From Photobacterium lipolyticum (GTDB lineage: Bacteria; Pseudomonadota; Gammaproteobacteria; Enterobacterales; Vibrionaceae), in the NCBI RefSeq assembly GCF_003026475.1, contig NZ_PYMC01000011.1:62001-126000 (forward strand): 64,000 bases of DNA. Direction: 5' to 3'. Both the position numbers and the translations under genes were made by a program. Positions within the stretch are counted from its first letter, which is position 1. Each line of letters starts with the position of its first letter. Shown here one piece after another: positions 19,015-27,823 of this stretch. A model generated the notes under the pieces. That model did not search any database, was not told the DNA's origin, and worked only from the letters and a program-made list of their open reading frames with translations.

Positions 19015-19842
19015 TTAGCTACTTTTTACCAGTAATTTATCCAACCAGCGCGTAGGCAGTAGTCGACGTAGGAAGCCGAACAGATAAGTTGGCTGAGTAA
19101 CGAAATAGCGAGGCTTTGGCTTATCATTGTTAATTATGTGTAACAATGAATGCAAAACGGCTTCTGGAGAGAGCGTAAATTTATTAGTTGGCGCAGATTT
19201 GCCCAATCTATCCAGCGTCTTTTGGTAACTCGGCAGGTGGCGGGAATTCGCAATATCAATGTACTGCTCGAACTTCTGTTTGGCATTTTCCCTGAAGTGG
19301 CTCCTGATAGGTCCGGGTTCAATCAGGCTTACCTCAACCGGGGTATCAGCCAGCTCCAGTCGCAGCGTGTCGGTGTAGCCTTCCAGAGCGAACTTGCTGG
19401 CGTTATAAGCGCCGCGGTATTTCATGGCCACCAGCCCCAGTACCGAACTGTTCTGAACAATTTTCCCGCTGCCTTGCTGCAACATCAACGGGATCACCGC
19501 TTTGGTTAATTCATGCCAGCCAAACAGGTTGGTTTCAAATTGCTCACGCAGTGCCTGGGTAGGCAAGTCTTCCAGTGCGCCTGGTTGACCATAAGCGGCA
19601 TTATTAAACAAGATATCTAATCTGCCGCCGGTAATTTTAAATGTCTCTGCCAGCCCATGCCGAATAGATTGGCTGCAGTTGAGATCGAGCTGGACACAAT
19701 GCAGTCCCAGTTCCTGAAGTTCGGCAACGTCTTCAGCGCGGCGGCAACTGGCGATAACCATGTAGCCAGCCTGATGAAGTGCCAGGGCACAGTGGCGTCC
19801 GATACCAGTACTGCAACCGGTAATAAGTATTGAGGTTGTCAT
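19015..19842 (-). CDS. Short-chain dehydrogenase/reductase (YbbO-like)
   Basis: A 275-residue classical SDR: NAD(P)-binding TGCSTGIG at about residues 9-16, NNAAYG near 91 and the catalytic YNASK after an upstream serine (NSSVLG). The C-terminal extension with YFVTQPTYLFGFLRRLLPTRWL is typical of the YbbO group, which reduces long-chain or isoprenoid aldehydes. The exact substrate is not inferable. It lies 11 bases downstream of tesA on the same strand, as ybbO does in E. coli, so co-transcription with tesA is likely. Confidence 0.85.
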   Translation of the reverse strand: MTTSILITGCSTGIGRHCALALHQAGYMVIASCRRAEDVAELQELGLHCVQLDLNCSQSIRHGLAETFKITGGRLDILFNNAAYGQPGALEDLPTQALREQFETNLFGWHELTKAVIPLMLQQGSGKIVQNSSVLGLVAMKYRGAYNASKFALEGYTDTLRLELADTPVEVSLIEPGPIRSHFRENAKQKFEQYIDIANSRHLPSYQKTLDRLGKSAPTNKFTLSPEAVLHSLLHIINNDKPKPRYFVTQPTYLFGFLRRLLPTRWLDKLLVKSS

Positions 19843-19853
19843 AACTGTCCGTA

Positions 19854-20450
19854 TTAAAGGTAAGGGATTAATTGTGAAACCATGAATTCAGCAATCCAGG
19901 GCTGGGCAACGGCTTTAGGGTGAAGGCCATCTGCCATTATCCATTCATCCCTTAAAATGATCCTTTCCAGGAAAAAAGGTAGTAGCGGTGTTGCAAATTC
20001 TTTGCTGAGTTGCGGATAAATTGTCCTGAATGTTTCGCTGTAGCGTTTACCGTAGTTCGGGGGGACATGGATTTGCATCAGCAGGGCCTTGGCATCCATC
20101 GCCTGAATTTGGATTATCATCTGGCTGAGGTTCTTGCGGATGGTGGCTGGCGGGAAGCCGCGCAAACCATCATTCGCACCCAGCTCAATAATGACGTAAT
20201 CTGGGTTATGTTGCTGTAATAAGGCTGGCAGCCGGGCTAATCCGTTACCGGTCGTATCACCAGAAATACTGGCATTAACGACGGTCACTTCATGCCCTTG
20301 CTGCTGTAGCATCGGCTCTAATAGTACCGGCCAGCTCTGTTCTGCTCGCATTTGGTAACCTGCGCTCAGGCTGTCACCAACGACCAATAGCGTGTTGCTC
20401 CAGGCGTTGAGTGAAAATAAAAAGACCAATAAAACTGAAAGGATTCGCAT
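19854..20450 (-). CDS. tesA: Acyl-CoA thioesterase I / lysophospholipase L1
   Basis: A 198-residue periplasmic SGNH hydrolase with signal peptide (MRILSVLLVFLFSLNAWS). SGNH blocks are VVGDSLSAGYQ (catalytic Ser), SGDTTGNG, ELGANDGL and the Asp/His pair in ADGLHP. It hydrolyses acyl-CoA, lysophospholipid and ester substrates. The frame stays open far upstream to 20777, but only the ATG at 20450 gives a signal peptide and normal size. Its ATG and that of the divergent ybbA are one base apart, so the binding site for each gene lies in the other gene's coding sequence. Confidence 0.92.
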   Translation of the reverse strand: MRILSVLLVFLFSLNAWSNTLLVVGDSLSAGYQMRAEQSWPVLLEPMLQQQGHEVTVVNASISGDTTGNGLARLPALLQQHNPDYVIIELGANDGLRGFPPATIRKNLSQMIIQIQAMDAKALLMQIHVPPNYGKRYSETFRTIYPQLSKEFATPLLPFFLERIILRDEWIMADGLHPKAVAQPWIAEFMVSQLIPYL

Positions 20451-20451
20451 T

Positions 20452-21126
20452 ATGTCAACATCCGTGATTAAGGCAGTATCTGTTTCCAAACAGGTGACGA
20501 CGGCAACGTCATCACTGACCATTTTGCAGGATGTTTCTCTTGAGGTCGAGCAGGGAGAGGCAATTGCTTTAGTTGGTGTGTCGGGGGCCGGTAAATCGAC
20601 ATTGATGACCCTGCTGGCCGGGCTGGATATTCCAAGCTCTGGTGAAATTGAATTGCTCGGTAACGTGCTTTCACAATTGGATGATGAGGCGCGAGCAGCA
20701 TTGCGCAGTGATGCGATTGGTTTTGTGTTCCAGAGCTTCTTACTTATTCCGTCTTTGAATGCCCTTGAAAATGTCATGCTACCGGCGCTTATTCAAGGGG
20801 AGGCGGGAGATGTCGCGCGAGCTGCTGAACTGTTACATCAGGTTGGATTAACCGGGCGCGAAACGCACTTGCCATCGCAACTATCTGGCGGTGAACAGCA
20901 ACGGGTGGCGTTAGCGCGTGCCTTTATGACCCGGCCCAAGGTGTTATTTGCCGATGAACCGACCGGGAATCTTGATCAGCATACGGCTGCGACGATCATT
21001 GATTTACTGTTTGCGTTAAACCGTGACCATGGCACCACCTTAGTGCTGGTGACCCATGATCCTCAGCTGGCTGAACGCTGCGACCGTACTTTGTTGATCC
21101 ATGGCGGCAAGGTGGAGGCGGCATGA
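20452..21126 (+). CDS. ybbA: ABC transporter ATP-binding protein YbbA
   Basis: A 224-residue LolD/MacB-type ATPase: Walker [11 protein letters not shown]-loop QSFLLIPSL, signature [10 protein letters not shown], Walker [13 protein letters not shown] and H-loop VTHD. It pairs with YbbP, the adjacent FtsX-like permease, and with the tesA neighbourhood as in E. coli. AAAGGA is placed nine bases before the chosen ATG; an upstream in-frame start at 20392 would lie deep inside tesA. The last four bases overlap the ybbP start (ATGA). Confidence 0.92.
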   Translation: MSTSVIKAVSVSKQVTTATSSLTILQDVSLEVEQGEAIALVGVSGAGKSTLMTLLAGLDIPSSGEIELLGNVLSQLDDEARAALRSDAIGFVFQSFLLIPSLNALENVMLPALIQGEAGDVARAAELLHQVGLTGRETHLPSQLSGGEQQRVALARAFMTRPKVLFADEPTGNLDQHTAATIIDLLFALNRDHGTTLVLVTHDPQLAERCDRTLLIHGGKVEAA

Positions 21127-23573
21127 TAGGAAATAGTGGTATCCGTCAGGCGGCAGGGCAGCCGAGACAAGGGTTGCTATTAAAATGGAGCTGGCGAGAA
21201 TTGTGGCATGGTCAGCTATGGCCGGTCGCTGTTGCACTTACCCTGATTATTGCTTGCGTATTTGCTCTCGCCGCGCTGGTGGTTCGGGTTGAAAAGATCA
21301 TGACGGATCAGGGGCGATCCGTCCTTGCTGCTGATCTGGTGCTGGTTTCAGGTAATCCGATCGCGCCGTCATTGATCAGCAAAGCCGAGGAGCTTGGCCT
21401 GACGCTTTCCCAGCAAACCCGCTTTGGCACCATGACCTTCAGCGAGGACCAGATGCAATTAGTCAGTGTAAAGGCTGTTGAAGGTGATTTCCCCTTACGT
21501 GGTGAGCTTGTGCTGCAAAGTTTGCAGGGTAAACGCAACCGGGTGCAGCCGGGTGAGCTGTGGCTGGCGGAGCGACTGTTCTCGTTATTGGAAGTGAAGC
21601 AAGGGGATGTTGTCGCGATTGGTGATACTGAGCTAAAAGTGTCAGGAAAAATTGAGCAAGAGCCGGAACTCTCTTTCAATCCGTTCAGTCAGATGCCTGC
21701 GGTATTAATTCACTATGATGATATCGCTAGCACTGGGGCGATTCAGCCGGGTGGCAGAGTGCAATACCGGGCTTATTTTGCCGGTAGTGACGACAAGTTA
21801 GCCGCGCTGCAGCAAGGCATCGAGCTACAACCGGGCCAGCGCTGGCTGAGTGAAACGACTCAGGGCCGAACGGGGGAACTGATCGAGCGGGCACGGCAAT
21901 ATCTTTCTCTTACCCTGATCCTGGTGATCATGATGGCGACGGCAACGCTGGTCTTAACGTGTCAGCATTATACGTCAACGCGTATCGAAACCGTTGCCAT
22001 GATGAAGAGTCTAGGAGCAAGCAAACGCTGGTTATGGCAGTGGCTGTCGGGGCAACTGGCGATGTTATTTTCGCTGGCTGCCGTTGCTGGTGTGTCTATC
22101 GGTTGGGGGCTTGAAGCGTTGTTGCGTTTGCCCTTGGCTGATGTCTTACCGGATCCACTACCGGCAATGGGGTTCTCGCCATTACTGATCAGTCTTTTGG
22201 TTGCTTTGCTGGTGGCTGTTCCCGGAGTGGGGATTTCTCTTATTCGCCTATTGGATACACCCGCCATCTCAGTTATTCAGCAGCAGGCTGACTGGCCGAA
22301 ACCGCGCAAAGGTTACGGCTTGTTACTGTTCCCCGTTGCCGCAGCACTGATCTGGTTTGGTGATAATAAGTTTATGTGGATGACCCTGGCGGGGTTAGCC
22401 GTGGTGCTGCTCCTGTTAGCTATCTTAGGGGTCGCGGTGGTGTCGTTGCTGCGCAAAGGAAAGTGGGGGCCCGCTATGACACTGGCGCTGAGCCGTATTG
22501 GCCGTAGCCGCCTGACGACGGGCGCCCAACTGGCTGCGCTCACCAGTTCGCTGATGTTGCTGGCTGTGATCTGGTTGTTGCGAACGGATTTACTGGCTGA
22601 CTGGCAACATACCTTGCCGGTTGATGCGCCGAATGTGTTTGCGATTAATATCAGTCCGGACCAGCAGCAGCGTTACCTCGCAGATCTGGATAAAAACAGG
22701 GTGCCTCGATCTGAGGGATATCCGGTGATCCGGGGGCGTCTGGTGGCGGTTAACAACAGTGACGCCTTAGGTGAGGAGCAAGATCCGCAGCAACGTGATG
22801 AAGCGCTGCGACGAGAGTTAAATTTCACCTGGCGCGATACCTTACCTGTCCATAATCAGATTGTTGAGGGTGAATGGACCACCACCTCAGGGGTCTCGGT
22901 TGAGGCCGGGTTGGCTGAGCGACTAGGGATCTCGCTGGGTGATGAGCTGAGCTTTAATGTCAACAGTCAGCCCTTTTCAGCGACCGTAAACAGTATTCGC
23001 CTGGTGGAATGGCGCAATATGCGACCAAACTTCTATTTTATCTTCACTCCTGATGTGATGGCGAATTTACCTGCAACCTGGCTGGTCAGTTTTCGTATAG
23101 AGCAAGATCAGAACGAGCTGGTTAATCAGCTCGGACGGGATTATCCCACGGTCAGTCTGCTGGATCTGCGCACGATGGCTTCACGGATCCAATTGATGCT
23201 GCAGCAGGTCTCTCTATCGTTGTCGGTGCTGGCTGGGGTCGGGGTGGTCAGTGGCTTACTGTTAGTCATGACGTTATTACGATTGAGCCTGTCGCAACGT
23301 CAGCAAGAGATAAAGCTATATCGCACTTTGGGGGCCAGTAAAAAGCGCATTTCTGCGACGGTTTGGGGGGAATACGGCATCATGGCACTGCTTGCCGGGA
23401 TCATGGCCGTCGCCGGGGCCGAAGCCGTTGTGGCGGCGCTGGTAAAGTGGGGGTTTGAACTGCCAGTACAATGGCATCCGACATTATGGTTGATCTTGCC
23501 GGTAGCAGCCATTGGGATGGTGCTGATGATGATCAGCACCATGCTGAGGCAGTTACTACAGCCGTTACGATAG
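21123..23573 (+). CDS. ybbP: FtsX/MacB-like ABC permease YbbP
   Basis: An 816-residue inner-membrane protein. It has one helix near residues 30-52, a large periplasmic domain, a first FtsX-like helix bundle (about 260-375) followed by further helices, a second periplasmic domain (540-690) and a C-terminal FtsX bundle with RLSLSQRQQEIKLYRTLGAS. This duplicated, ten-helix layout is that of YbbP. Overlap with ybbA indicates a tight ATPase-permease pair, probably a mechanotransmission exporter or lipid-handling system rather than a solute importer. The convergent neighbour's stop is only 10 bases away, with no visible terminator. Confidence 0.9.
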   Translation: MIGNSGIRQAAGQPRQGLLLKWSWRELWHGQLWPVAVALTLIIACVFALAALVVRVEKIMTDQGRSVLAADLVLVSGNPIAPSLISKAEELGLTLSQQTRFGTMTFSEDQMQLVSVKAVEGDFPLRGELVLQSLQGKRNRVQPGELWLAERLFSLLEVKQGDVVAIGDTELKVSGKIEQEPELSFNPFSQMPAVLIHYDDIASTGAIQPGGRVQYRAYFAGSDDKLAALQQGIELQPGQRWLSETTQGRTGELIERARQYLSLTLILVIMMATATLVLTCQHYTSTRIETVAMMKSLGASKRWLWQWLSGQLAMLFSLAAVAGVSIGWGLEALLRLPLADVLPDPLPAMGFSPLLISLLVALLVAVPGVGISLIRLLDTPAISVIQQQADWPKPRKGYGLLLFPVAAALIWFGDNKFMWMTLAGLAVVLLLLAILGVAVVSLLRKGKWGPAMTLALSRIGRSRLTTGAQLAALTSSLMLLAVIWLLRTDLLADWQHTLPVDAPNVFAINISPDQQQRYLADLDKNRVPRSEGYPVIRGRLVAVNNSDALGEEQDPQQRDEALRRELNFTWRDTLPVHNQIVEGEWTTTSGVSVEAGLAERLGISLGDELSFNVNSQPFSATVNSIRLVEWRNMRPNFYFIFTPDVMANLPATWLVSFRIEQDQNELVNQLGRDYPTVSLLDLRTMASRIQLMLQQVSLSLSVLAGVGVVSGLLLVMTLLRLSLSQRQQEIKLYRTLGASKKRISATVWGEYGIMALLAGIMAVAGAEAVVAALVKWGFELPVQWHPTLWLILPVAAIGMVLMMISTMLRQLLQPLR

Positions 23574-23583
23574 GCGGTGCACG

Positions 23584-24486
23584 TTATTGGTACACGGTCA
23601 GGGTGTCTCTCAGGGCATGTTCCAGCTCTGGGTAACAGAAATGGAAGCCTTGAGCCAGCAGCTTAGCGGGAAGTGCCCGCTGGCTATCAAGCAATAAAGC
23701 GGCAGATTCTCCTAGACCGAGTTTTAATAACCAGGCCGGGGTATAGAGGATGTGTGGCCGCCTTAGTACGGTAGCCAGGGTCTGACTGAATTCCTTGTTA
23801 GTCACCGGATTCGGGGCGGTGAAATTAAATGCCCCCCGAGCGTCCGGGTGTTTGATCAGAAATAAAATACCTTTGACCATATCCTGCAGGTGGATCCAGG
23901 GAAAATACTGTTTGCCATTGCCAATGGGGCCGCCTAATCCCAGTTGATAAGCCGGTAACATTTTGGCAAGAGCCCCGCCATGTTTGGCAAGTACTATGCC
24001 GGTACGCAACAGGCAAACTCGGGTTTGTTCAGATTGTGCGGCCAATGCCGCGTCTTCCCATTTTTTACAAACTAAGTGAGCAAAGTCGTTGCTACTGACC
24101 TTCAGGCTCTCATCGAAAGGATCTGATTTCTGGTTACCATAAATGCCAACGGCCGAACCGCTGATAAAAGTATGAGGAGGCGTATCGCTCTCTTTGAGCT
24201 TTTTCACCAGAGCATCAGTGATGGCACAGCGGCTCTCACAGATGATCTGTTTCTGCTTGTCACTCCAGCGCTTATTGATGATGGGTTCACCAGCCAGGTT
24301 AATAACGACGTCGAAATTATTCAGATTGTCGAGTTTGTCCAGACTGGAAATGACCTTGATATAATGACCCAGTCGCTGATAAGCCATCGTGGGGTTTCGG
24401 CTTAGTACGGTGACATGATCATGATTGAGATGAGGGAGCAGTGCTTTGCCGATAAACCCGGTACCACCTGTGACTAGAATGTTCAT
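23584..24486 (-). CDS. TIGR01777-type NAD-dependent epimerase (YfcH-like)
   Basis: A 300-residue extended-SDR protein. The N-terminal NILVTGGTGFIGKALLPHL binds dinucleotide; VVINLAGEPIINKRW and SGSAVGIYG are family blocks, and a C-terminal DUF1731-like tail (PAWLLKLGLGESAALLLDSQRALPAKL) completes it. Homologues (E. coli YfcH, plant SulA) are linked to cell-division or plastid-division control without a proven substrate. It is a single gene convergent with ybbP. Confidence 0.87.
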   Translation of the reverse strand: MNILVTGGTGFIGKALLPHLNHDHVTVLSRNPTMAYQRLGHYIKVISSLDKLDNLNNFDVVINLAGEPIINKRWSDKQKQIICESRCAITDALVKKLKESDTPPHTFISGSAVGIYGNQKSDPFDESLKVSSNDFAHLVCKKWEDAALAAQSEQTRVCLLRTGIVLAKHGGALAKMLPAYQLGLGGPIGNGKQYFPWIHLQDMVKGILFLIKHPDARGAFNFTAPNPVTNKEFSQTLATVLRRPHILYTPAWLLKLGLGESAALLLDSQRALPAKLLAQGFHFCYPELEHALRDTLTVYQ

Positions 24487-24838
24487 TGTCGTACTTCATC
24501 CTTAATTACGTACTTAATACCAATTGAAGTGGTTTGGGTATAAGTATAACCAATAGCTATTGCTCATTATTTAATTATTTTTTATTCAATGGGTTAATCT
24601 TTCGAGCAAGGATATGTCGCAAAGGTAAGGAATGCTGTTTGGAGAGCTTCGGCCATAACTGACGCAGACCTGATAACAGGATGGTTTTTCTCCGCGTCAA
24701 AGGCAAGATCTTTGTCTGTTCAGTGTTCAGTTATGTGCTTAACTTCCCGACTCACGCATTAAAAGTTGTCTATGTAAGGCAAAGGGTTATTAATATACCT
24801 ATTGGTTGAAATTTGCGCGAGCAGGTAAGGGGGAGCGA
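24487..24838. other. Divergent leader of yfcH-like gene and DUF1538 operon
   Basis: A 352-base intergenic segment. At about 24527-24541 it holds a solitary GAAGTGGTTTGGGTATA, one end of the repeat seen as terminal inverted repeats of the element at 55564. TTGTCT and TTAATA near 24766-24795 could be the operon promoter but are weak. GGGGGAG just before 24839 is a strong ribosome binding site. Confidence 0.4.
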
Positions 24839-25573
24839 GTGAAAGCAATAGTCGCCTTATTCCGATCCATGCTGCTGAGTTTGCGTGATTTACTTCCTAT
24901 TATTGCTGTTATCAGCTTCTTTCAGCTGGCCGTTTTGCAGCAGCCTTTACCTGAGTGGGGCACCATTTTGCTCGGGTTACTTTTCGTGGTAATGGGGCTA
25001 ACATTTTTTATCTTCGGCTTAGAAATGGGATTGTTTCCTATTGGGGAAACAATGGCACATGCTTTTGCCAGTAAAGGGAGCTTGGCCTGGTTACTCATTT
25101 TTGCCTTTTGTCTGGGGTTTGGGACCACCATTGCTGAGCCTGCTTTGACTGCCGTTGCCAATGAAGCGGCAGAAGTGGCCGCTGAAGGGGGGATGATCGC
25201 TAAGGATGAGTCCGCCCAGGAGGACTATGCATCTGGCTTGCGCTTAACCGTCGCTTTTTCAGTTGGTTTTGCCATTATGATCGGGGTGCTCCGGATTCTG
25301 AAAGGGTGGCCGATCCAATGGATGATTATCGGTGGCTATGGCGTGGTGATGACCATGACCTGGTTTGCCCCCCCCAGCATTATCGGGATTGCCTATGACT
25401 CCGGAGGGGTAACGACATCAACCATTACCGTGCCCTTGGTGACGGCATTGGGGGTGGGGTTGGCCTCCTCGATTAAGGGACGGAACCCTATGGTTGATGG
25501 TTTCGGGTTAATCGCCTTTGCTTCGCTGACTCCGATGATTTTCGTCATGGGGTACGGCATGTTTTTGAGTTAG
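24839..25573 (+). CDS. DUF1538 membrane protein, first subunit
   Basis: A 244-residue integral membrane protein with about six to seven helices. Conserved blocks shared with the next gene are [25 protein letters not shown] and [19 protein letters not shown], then [17 protein letters not shown]. The polar residues in these otherwise hydrophobic stretches (TT-x-AEP and DSGG-TTST) look like an ion or substrate path, but this is inference. The GTG at 24839 with GGGGGAG upstream is chosen over a TTG at 24806. It heads a four-gene operon with a second DUF1538 protein, a PII-like protein and a CBS protein. Confidence 0.85.
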   Translation: MKAIVALFRSMLLSLRDLLPIIAVISFFQLAVLQQPLPEWGTILLGLLFVVMGLTFFIFGLEMGLFPIGETMAHAFASKGSLAWLLIFAFCLGFGTTIAEPALTAVANEAAEVAAEGGMIAKDESAQEDYASGLRLTVAFSVGFAIMIGVLRILKGWPIQWMIIGGYGVVMTMTWFAPPSIIGIAYDSGGVTTSTITVPLVTALGVGLASSIKGRNPMVDGFGLIAFASLTPMIFVMGYGMFLS

Positions 25574-25591
25574 TGAGGAATAGGGATAGCA

Positions 25592-26386
25592 ATGACGCAG
25601 TTCGCTTCAATCCTCACCCATTTTACTGACACATTGCTGACGACGATCAGGGATGTGGTGCCGATTGCGATCATCATCTTTGGTTTTCAATTAGCCGTAT
25701 TGCGCCGTCCGGTAGCGAATTGGCACCGAGTTGCTCTTGGGTTTTTTAACGTCATTCTGGGTTTATCACTGTTTTTGATGGGGTTGGAACTGGCATTGTT
25801 TCCGTTAGGGGAATCAATGGCAACGCAGCTGACGGATCCTACTTTTTTGTTTGGTGAAGGAGCGCTGATCCCGGTCAAAATTCATTGGTCAGATTATTAC
25901 TGGATATACCTGTTTGCGGCTGCCATTGGTTTTAGTACGACGGTGGCAGAACCGTCTTTGATTGCGGTTGCAATCAAAGCGAATCAGGTATCCGGCGGTA
26001 CGATCAAGGTGAGTGGATTACGCATCGCTGTCGCACTGGGGGTGTCGGTAGGGATTGCATTAGGCAGCTACCGTATCGTAGTGGGGGATCCACTGCATTA
26101 TTACATTATGGCGGGTTATATTATTGTGGTGGTGCAAACTCACTTTGCGCCGAAGTCGATTGTTCCTCTGGCTTATGATTCCGGTGGAGTGACGACTTCA
26201 ACAGTAACAGTACCAATTGTTACCGCTCTTGGGCTTGGATTGGCGTCTACCGTACCTGGACGTAATCCGATGTTAGATGGTTTTGGTTTGATTGCCTTTG
26301 CCAGTTTATTTCCGATGATAACAGTGATGGGTTATGCCCAGTTGTCGGTCTGGCTTGGCGAGAGAAATCAAAGGAGATCTGAATAA
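25592..26386 (+). CDS. DUF1538 membrane protein, second subunit
   Basis: A 264-residue paralogue of the preceding protein with the same order of blocks: [73 protein letters not shown]. Two similar half-size membrane proteins encoded in tandem suggest a heterodimeric transporter or channel. An extra loop (TDPTFLFGEGALIPVKIHWSD) after the first conserved block distinguishes it. It starts 18 bases after the first gene, and its stop overlaps the PII-like gene by one base (TAATG). Confidence 0.85.
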   Translation: MTQFASILTHFTDTLLTTIRDVVPIAIIIFGFQLAVLRRPVANWHRVALGFFNVILGLSLFLMGLELALFPLGESMATQLTDPTFLFGEGALIPVKIHWSDYYWIYLFAAAIGFSTTVAEPSLIAVAIKANQVSGGTIKVSGLRIAVALGVSVGIALGSYRIVVGDPLHYYIMAGYIIVVVQTHFAPKSIVPLAYDSGGVTTSTVTVPIVTALGLGLASTVPGRNPMLDGFGLIAFASLFPMITVMGYAQLSVWLGERNQRRSE

Positions 26387-26736
26387 TGCGTTTTAAATTA
26401 ATAGTCGCTTTTGTCGAAGATACAAAAACCGATGCTGTTCTGGATGCGGCTCGCGAGGCGGGTGCTACCGGGGCCACAGTCATCAATAATGCCCGCGGTG
26501 AAGGGTTACGCAAAAGAAAAACCTTTTTTGGCCTGACCCTGGAAGTACAGCGTGACGTGTTATTACTGGTGGTTGAAGAACATCTTGCCCGCTCAATATT
26601 AGAAACCATTGAAAAAGTTGGAGAGTTCGATAATAAAAACGGAGAGGGGATTGCGGTTCAGTTAGATGTCGAAGATGCCGTAGGTGTCGCTCACCAGGTT
26701 GAAGAGCTGACTAAGGTCGTGGAGGATAAGCTATGA
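26386..26736 (+). CDS. PII-like signalling protein associated with DUF1538
   Basis: A 116-residue small alpha/beta protein of the PII/GlnB superfamily: start MRFKLIVAFVED, helix, GATGATVINNARGEG leading to a T-loop-like segment, then VEEHLARSILETIEKVG and the GEGIAVQLDVEDAVGV strand. It lacks tyrosine altogether, so the Tyr51 uridylylation of classical GlnB/GlnK is impossible. Translational coupling to the upstream membrane protein and the downstream CBS protein suggests a trimeric regulator sitting on the DUF1538 complex, like GlnK on AmtB. The ligand is unknown. Confidence 0.8.
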   Translation: MRFKLIVAFVEDTKTDAVLDAAREAGATGATVINNARGEGLRKRKTFFGLTLEVQRDVLLLVVEEHLARSILETIEKVGEFDNKNGEGIAVQLDVEDAVGVAHQVEELTKVVEDKL

Positions 26737-27149
26737 GAAAACAGCCAGTTGTTCGGGTGCGGGATGTGATGGCAAATACCTACGCCATTGTAGAGGGGAT
26801 CACCACGGTGGCAGAGGCGATTGTAATTGCCAAAGAGCGTCAGGTGAAGGCATTGATTGTTAATAAACGCCATGATGATGATGAATATGGCATTGTGTTG
26901 ATGAATGATATTGCCAAGAAAGTGCTGGCCCAGGATCATTCACCGAAGCGTACCAATGTCTATGAGATCATGACTAAGCCCGCTTTGTCTGTGAATGCTT
27001 CTATGGATGTGCGTTATTGCGCACGGCTGTTCGAGCGGTTTGGCATTAGTCGAGCCCCGGTGATAGAAGATGGCAAAGTGATGGGGATGGTTAGCTACAA
27101 TAATATTGTGCTGAATGGAATGCTGCACGAGGAAGTCCTGACAGATTAG
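26733..27149 (+). CDS. CBS-domain pair protein
   Basis: A 138-residue protein consisting of two CBS motifs (RVRDVMANTYAIVEGITTVA..., then VYEIMTKPALSVNASMDV... with ISRAPVIEDGKVMGMVSYNN). Such Bateman modules bind adenine nucleotides (AMP, ATP, SAM or cyclic dinucleotides) and regulate partner enzymes or transporters. It overlaps the PII-like gene by four bases (ATGA), so it belongs to the same operon. It adds a second probable nucleotide sensor to the membrane pair. Confidence 0.87.
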   Translation: MRKQPVVRVRDVMANTYAIVEGITTVAEAIVIAKERQVKALIVNKRHDDDEYGIVLMNDIAKKVLAQDHSPKRTNVYEIMTKPALSVNASMDVRYCARLFERFGISRAPVIEDGKVMGMVSYNNIVLNGMLHEEVLTD

Positions 27150-27228
27150 ACGGATACAGAAATAGAAATATCGTCACCATCGGCGTACTATTTCAGATTA
27201 TCTTGTTACGTATGTTGTGTTTTTTCTC

Positions 27229-27777
27229 ATGAAACTATTTTTTGCTTCCGATATTCACGGTTGTGCCGTGAGTACCCGGGCCATGCTTGCTGCTTTTGAA
27301 CAAAGTGGCGCTGAACACTTAATCTTGCTGGGTGACGTGTTAAACCACGGGCCAAGAAATGCGTTGCCTCAAGGATATGCGCCGACAGAAGTGGCTGAAT
27401 TATTGAATCAGTACGCTGATCAAATTATCGCGGTGAGAGGAAATTGTGACAGTGATGTCGATCAGATGCTGCTCGATTTTCCAATGATGGCAGATTATAA
27501 CTTGGTACTGTTGCCTCATGGCAGACGCTTATTTCTGACTCATGGCCATCTTTATAATGGCGATAAGCATCCGCGATTAAGATCGGGGGATGTGATCGTC
27601 TCTGGCCATACCCACCTTCCTCTGGCTGAGCAAAAAGGTGATTTTTTTGTTTTCAACCCAGGCTCGGTCACCATGCCCCGAGGGGAATATCAAGCAAGCT
27701 TTGGCCTGCTGGAAGACAATACCCTTAAGGTGGTTACCTTTCAAGGTGACATAGTTTGTCAGGCTGAGTTGGTATAA
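27229..27777 (+). CDS. yfcE: Phosphodiesterase YfcE
   Basis: A 182-residue calcineurin-like metallophosphoesterase. Metal ligands lie in SDIHG, LLGDVLNHGPRN, RGNCDSDVD, THGHLY and SGHTHLP. The size and the GPRNALPQGYAPTEVAELLN segment match E. coli YfcE, which hydrolyses phosphodiesters in vitro; its physiological substrate is uncertain. The ATG at 27229 is used rather than a GTG four codons upstream because MKLFFASDIHG is the family start. It is followed by a terminator. Confidence 0.9.
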   Translation: MKLFFASDIHGCAVSTRAMLAAFEQSGAEHLILLGDVLNHGPRNALPQGYAPTEVAELLNQYADQIIAVRGNCDSDVDQMLLDFPMMADYNLVLLPHGRRLFLTHGHLYNGDKHPRLRSGDVIVSGHTHLPLAEQKGDFFVFNPGSVTMPRGEYQASFGLLEDNTLKVVTFQGDIVCQAELV

Positions 27778-27796
27778 GAGCCAACTTATCTGAGCA

Positions 27797-27823
27797 AAAA
27801 AGCGGCTTGAGCTGCCGCTTTTC
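27797..27823 (+). terminator. Rho-independent terminator after yfcE
   Basis: AAAGCGGC / GCCGCTTT with a seven-base loop, then TTCT. Moderately strong. Confidence 0.75.

Noticed and set aside
20451-20777. Extension of tesA to a 307-residue protein starting at 20777
   Set aside because: The added residues are antisense ybbA sequence and would destroy the signal peptide; the ATG at 20450 gives a standard TesA.
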